Assembly: GCA_020049615.1 (NCBI GenBank)
Contig: JAIFKN010000123.1
Span: 1 to 8,466, forward strand
Direction of reading: 5' to 3'
DNA from: a bacterium
Lineage (GTDB): Bacteria > Planctomycetota > UBA11346
Length of the DNA stretch: 8,466 bases
In this document: one piece after another, positions 6,989 through 8,466 of the stretch
How the letters are laid out: each line of letters starts with the position of its first letter
How positions within the stretch are numbered: the stretch's first letter is position 1
Notes under the pieces: generated by a model
The model's database searches: none
What the model saw: the letters and a program-made list of their open reading frames with translations, nothing else
What the model was told of the DNA's origin: nothing
Made by a program: the position numbers and the translations under genes

Positions 6989-7951
6989 TCAGCGCGCGCG
7001 CTGCAGGTTGTCGCGGAAGGCCTGGGCGATCTCGTCATCGTACAGGCAGAATACGATCTTCATCTGCGACTCGTCCGTGCGCAAGAAATCCAGGACCGTC
7101 GACGTCGCGATCAGCGTGGCTTCTGCGACGGGATAGGCGAAGGCCCCCGTGGAAATGCTCGGGAAAGCCAACTCCCGGATACCGTGTTGACGTGCCAGGC
7201 GCAGGGAATTGCCATATGCCGACCTCAGGGACCATGCGTCACCGAATCTGCCGCCGCCATATTCAGGACCGACGGTATGGATGACATGCTTGGCCTTGAG
7301 GCGGTAACCTCTGGTCATCTTGGCTTCGCCGGTAGCGGCACCATGCAAACCCTCGCATTCCTGCCGCAGTTCGGGTCCAGCCTCCGCGTGGATGGCCCCA
7401 TCGACCCCACCCCCGCCCAGGAGACTGCTGTTGGCCGCGTTCACGATGGCTTCCACCTCGAGCTTCGCGATGTTGCCACGTACGACGGTGATCCGGGGCA
7501 GCATCGCTTGCACATCACGGAAAACCTGCTCCGGCGGTCTGCATTTCGCCAGATTCGCGCCATAGCCGAAATGCTCCGACAACCACCAGATCCAGTAGTG
7601 GAAGTTGGTGCAAAATCCCAGGCCATCCTGGACAACGATGCCGTCCGGCACCTGGCGTGCGCACAGGTGACAGCAGGCCGGGGTTCCAACCTGCGGTTCG
7701 TTCCCCTCATGCCACGGAATACGCAGGTAGCCATCGCAGGCATAGAGGCCGGTCGACTGCAATGGGCCGATCGGGGTCAGGGAGCGCGCCGTGTTCGGGA
7801 CATCGGATCCGACAGGTTCGGCCCAGGCGAAGTTGTCGCAGAAGACATGCCCTCTGGTCTGCCCGATCGAGATGTTGCGCAGAGAGCAGGTGCGCGATGC
7901 GGCCATCCATGACACGCAGTTGTCACAGTGATCGGGTCCTCCGTTAGGCAT
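6989..7951 (-). CDS. Cys-rich N-terminal region fused to a MacroD-type macro domain
   Basis: This is a 320-residue protein. The ATG at 7951 is chosen because AGGAG lies eight bases or so upstream, the only strong Shine-Dalgarno seen in this window; the open frame continues to 8086 without protein-like character. Residues about 153-318 form a macro domain of the MacroD/YmdB class: VVRGNIAKLEVEAIVNAAN 156-174, GGGGVDGAIHAEAG 179-192, TGEAKMTRGYRLKAKHVIHT 207-226, and FPSISTGAFAYP 263-274. Asn174 and Asp184 match the residues linked to ADP-ribosyl hydrolase activity in the family, so it may remove ADP-ribose from proteins or deacetylate O-acetyl-ADP-ribose. The usual Gly-Asp-Ile of the first loop is Gly-Asn-Ile here (159-161). 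Residues 1-150 carry two cysteine groups, C9-x2-C12-x9-C22-x15-C38 and C93/C94-x2-C97-x16-C114 with C137, typical of metal binding but of no family I recognise. The region is also rich in aromatics (FHYWIWW 117-123). The gene probably lies in one transcript with the small gene upstream (68-base gap). Confidence 0.88.
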   Translation of the reverse strand: MPNGGPDHCDNCVSWMAASRTCSLRNISIGQTRGHVFCDNFAWAEPVGSDVPNTARSLTPIGPLQSTGLYACDGYLRIPWHEGNEPQVGTPACCHLCARQVPDGIVVQDGLGFCTNFHYWIWWLSEHFGYGANLAKCRPPEQVFRDVQAMLPRITVVRGNIAKLEVEAIVNAANSSLLGGGGVDGAIHAEAGPELRQECEGLHGAATGEAKMTRGYRLKAKHVIHTVGPEYGGGRFGDAWSLRSAYGNSLRLARQHGIRELAFPSISTGAFAYPVAEATLIATSTVLDFLRTDESQMKIVFCLYDDEIAQAFRDNLQRAR

Positions 7952-7955
7952 GGGG

Positions 7956-7968
7956 AGCTCTCCTGAGG
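7956..7968 (-). promoter_or_regulatory. Shine-Dalgarno of the macro-domain gene
   Basis: On the minus strand the bases before the ATG at 7951 read CAGGAGAGCTCCCC. AGGAG is at good spacing (about eight to ten bases), which settles the start inside a longer open frame. The two kinase genes nearby lack such a site, so the window mixes leadered and apparently leaderless genes. Confidence 0.65.
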
Positions 7969-8019
7969 CGGGGGTTGAACGGGGCAGATGGCGGATGCCT
8001 GTCTGACCGGCGCATGGGG

Positions 8020-8427
8020 TCAACGGACGCGGACATTCAGCACCAGTTCGTCCTCGATGACGAAGGCGTAGCGACCGTAGATCCACAACACGCTGCGACC
8101 CTGGCGATCGACCACCGGGGGGTGTCCAAGACGATCCAACAGGTCCTGCGATGAGCCGAGATGCTCCCCGGTGGCGATGATGGCGGCTGCGTCGCGTTCC
8201 AGTTCCGCGATGCTACGGGCGGCGGCGGCCGTCCGGTCGGTCGACGATGGCAACTGTGCCTCCGCTGCTGCGGGCGTCACCGGGCGCCCAACGGGCACGA
8301 CGCCTGCCGAATCTGCAGGTGGGGTGATGGCCGCCTGGGCGGGGGTGGCCACCTCGGCGGCGGGGGTGGCGCGCACCCCCAATGGCACCTGACTTAACGA
8401 ACCCCTCTGTCGGCCTTGAGGTGCCAC
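8020..8427 (-). CDS. Small protein with SmpA/BamE-like C-terminal motif
   Basis: This frame is 135 residues from a GTG at 8427, with an in-frame TGA just upstream (8458-8460), so it is probably complete. Residues about 17-65 are Ala/Pro/Val-rich and likely disordered. The rest has a helix (SIAELERDAAAIIATGEH) followed by LGSSQDLLDRLGHPP, then a strand-rich segment with VLWIYGRYAFVIEDELV. The order helix, Gly-x-x-x-x-hLxxhG-x-P, then W-x-Y-G and a hydrophobic strand resembles SmpA/OmlA/BamE-like proteins, but the match is by eye. I see no signal peptide or lipobox. Codons become clearly high-GC only from about the GTG at 8388, so the true start may be 8388 (122 residues) or nearby. No known function can be assigned. 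It lies 68 bases upstream of the macro-domain gene on the same strand and may be cotranscribed with it. Confidence 0.6.
   Translation of the reverse strand: MAPQGRQRGSLSQVPLGVRATPAAEVATPAQAAITPPADSAGVVPVGRPVTPAAAEAQLPSSTDRTAAAARSIAELERDAAAIIATGEHLGSSQDLLDRLGHPPVVDRQGRSVLWIYGRYAFVIEDELVLNVRVR
8383..8426. repeat. 8-bp perfect inverted repeat at the 5' end of the small gene
   Basis: TGGCACCT (8383-8390) and AGGTGCCA (8419-8426) are exact reverse complements separated by 28 bases. The repeat straddles the possible start codons of the small SmpA-like gene. It could be an operator or leader hairpin if translation begins at 8388 or later. It may be coincidental. Confidence 0.3.
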
Positions 8428-8466
8428 TTGCTTCCGATGCGAAATGCATGGCGTTTTTCAGCACGA

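Noticed and set aside
6990..7003. Perfect 14-bp palindrome CAGCGCGCGCGCTG between the convergent genes
   Set aside because: It lies within the last codons of the macro gene (encoding Arg-Ala-Arg), has no loop or T-run, and alternating GC is expected by chance in such GC-rich DNA. Not a terminator.
7952..8086. Longer start of the macro-domain protein at 8086
   Set aside because: The extension overlaps the upstream gene, is Arg/Pro-rich shadow sequence, and the ATG at 7951 has a strong Shine-Dalgarno.
8213..8464. Minus-strand 83-codon frame starting at 8464
   Set aside because: It overlaps the small SmpA-like gene in another frame and becomes Arg/Pro/Gly/His-rich shadow sequence; only its first 25 or so residues look plausible. 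A frameshift joining it to the small gene cannot be excluded but has no positive support.

Overview
This is a high-GC, gene-dense bacterial window with two large Hanks-type Ser/Thr protein kinase genes at its centre. One kinase carries a C-terminal formylglycine-generating-enzyme (FGE/SUMF1-like) fold. An RCC1-like beta-propeller protein of the AWG...GQC..PAGLSGV type lies next to it. This mix, together with promoters that sit almost on GTG start codons with no Shine-Dalgarno, suggests the Planctomycetota/Verrucomicrobiota side of bacteria. That placement is inference from gene content; there is no rRNA or marker gene here.

Layout, left to right. Bases 1-96 (+) hold the last 31 codons of an unrecognised gene that runs in from outside. 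Bases 61-774 (-) encode a secreted RCC1-repeat protein with five blades that ends abruptly where the convergent ORF stops. Bases 1009-4965 (-) encode a 1318-residue membrane Ser/Thr kinase: an N-terminal array of 13-residue Thr-containing repeats, a kinase domain, one transmembrane helix, about eleven helical repeats of 48-59 residues, and a C-terminal FGE-fold domain without the catalytic cysteines. A 136-bp divergent intergenic region (4966-5101) separates it from 5102-6934 (+), a 610-residue soluble kinase with a C-terminal FHA domain. Converging on that gene is 6989-7951 (-), a 320-residue protein joining a cysteine-rich N-terminal region to a MacroD-type macro domain. Bases 8020-8427 (-) encode a small protein whose C-terminal half resembles SmpA/BamE-like folds.

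How the parts may work together (inference). The membrane kinase is built like a receptor, with a cytoplasmic kinase and an extracytoplasmic stalk and cap. Its N-terminal repeats present several PTHAD sequences, which fit the pThr-x-x-Asp preference of some FHA domains. The divergently transcribed neighbour carries an FHA domain. The simplest reading is a two-kinase phosphothreonine relay in which the soluble kinase docks on the autophosphorylated N-terminal tail of the receptor kinase. The macro-domain protein and the RCC1 protein are not obviously part of this circuit.

No tRNA, rRNA, CRISPR array, insertion sequence or convincing intrinsic terminator was found.
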